Assembly (NCBI GenBank): GCA_012799075.1
Contig: JAAZLZ010000027.1
Span: 1-5,718 of the forward strand
Origin: Bacillota bacterium
GTDB lineage: Bacteria > Bacillota > Limnochordia > JAAZLZ01
Direction: 5' to 3'
Length of the DNA stretch: 5,718 nucleotides
Part shown: positions 5,497-5,718 of the stretch, in pieces
Layout of the letters: every line of letters begins with the position of its first letter
Position numbering within the stretch: position 1 is the first letter of the stretch
Made by a program: the position numbers and the translations under genes
The notes under the pieces: model-generated
Told to the model about the DNA's origin: nothing
Seen by the model: the letters and a program-made list of their open reading frames with translations, nothing else
The model's database searches: none

Positions 5497-5507
5497 AGGA
5501 AAGGACT

Positions 5508-5718
5508 GTGATTGAAGTGGACCAATATCAGCGTATCAGATATCTTCGTACGGCTCAAGGTTTTTCCCAAAGGGCGATCGCCCGGGAACTGGGGATCTCT
5601 CGCAATACTGTGCGGAAATACTGCGAAGGAGATGAACTACCGATACCGAAGCCGAGGGAGCGGGTCAAACCAATCATAACGGATGATGTTAAAGACTGGA
5701 TTCAAGGATACCTTAAAG
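5508..5718 (+). CDS. istA: IS21-family transposase IstA, N-terminal part
   Basis: Seventy codons plus one base of an open frame that runs off the right edge. The product begins VIEVDQYQRIRYL and carries a helix-turn-helix at about residues 18-41 (GFSQRAIARELGISRNTVRKY within it), the DNA-binding start typical of IstA transposases, followed by a linker with PIPKPRERVKP (45-55). The DDE catalytic domain lies outside the window. GTG 5508 is the start because AGGAGGA (5494-5500) is 7 bases upstream and because IstA proteins usually begin close to this point. The frame is intact as far as it can be seen, so the element may be active. Its partner ATPase gene, istB, would be expected downstream. Confidence 0.88.
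   Translation, partial: MIEVDQYQRIRYLRTAQGFSQRAIARELGISRNTVRKYCEGDELPIPKPRERVKPIITDDVKDWIQGYLK

Larger units (their letters stand above)
5382..5718 (+). mobile_element. Left end of an IS21-family insertion sequence (partial)
   Basis: The sequence past the operon terminator changes to an IS21-type end: repeated TAAAAGTGAGCCA blocks, a short leader and then istA. IS21 elements begin with TG, and two candidate starts fit, TG at 5382 (ATG-TTTT context) or TG at 5388 (TGTATATTAAAAG); the exact junction cannot be fixed without the right end and the target duplication. The element extends beyond the window, where istB and the right end would be expected. It lies about 55 bases after the operon terminator and disrupts no gene here. 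Confidence 0.8.

Overview
The window looks like chromosomal accessory DNA of a low-to-mid GC Gram-positive anaerobe, probably Clostridia or a related Firmicutes lineage. The pointers are strong purine-rich ribosome binding sites of the GGAGG type, a TTG start and a GTG start, a group IIC intron scar behind an intrinsic terminator, and a tripartite (TRAP) carboxylate transporter next to a UroD-like protein. The taxon is an inference; no marker gene is present.

Layout. Bases 1-60 are the last 19 codons of a gene entering from the left (possibly a DapA-family aldolase/lyase), followed by a strong terminator (75-97). Directly after its T-tract, at base 98, a sequence begins that resembles the 5' end and domain I of group IIC introns. 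No reverse transcriptase and no convincing 3' end follow, so this looks like an intron remnant in a roughly 500-base non-coding stretch. That stretch also holds a second terminator-like hairpin (373-401) and a good sigma-A-type promoter (504-532) whose -10 box is covered by a doubled TGTATAC operator.

The promoter drives a five-gene rightward cluster: an FCD-type GntR regulator (580-1227), a TRAP substrate-binding protein (1312-2307), the small TRAP membrane subunit (2371-2871), the large TRAP membrane subunit (2905-4179) and a UroD/corrinoid-methyltransferase-like protein (4205-5272). A perfect 15-bp hairpin sits between the binding-protein gene and the membrane subunits, as expected for an element that keeps binding-protein mRNA in excess. 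The cluster closes with a strong terminator (5288-5328). The simplest reading is an autoregulated uptake operon: the regulator senses a small carboxylate (or a product of it), DctPQM imports it using an ion gradient, and the UroD-like protein acts on it or on something derived from it. The substrate cannot be read from the sequence.

The right end (about 5382-5718) is the left end of an IS21-family insertion sequence: spaced TAAAAGTGAGCCA repeats, then the start of istA (GTG at 5508, running off the window). A 17-pair imperfect hairpin upstream of istA covers part of its ribosome binding site.

The most interesting items are the non-canonical His-x-His...Cys candidate metal site of the UroD-like protein in a TRAP operon, the intron scar, the paired operator, and the RBS-masking hairpin of the insertion sequence.
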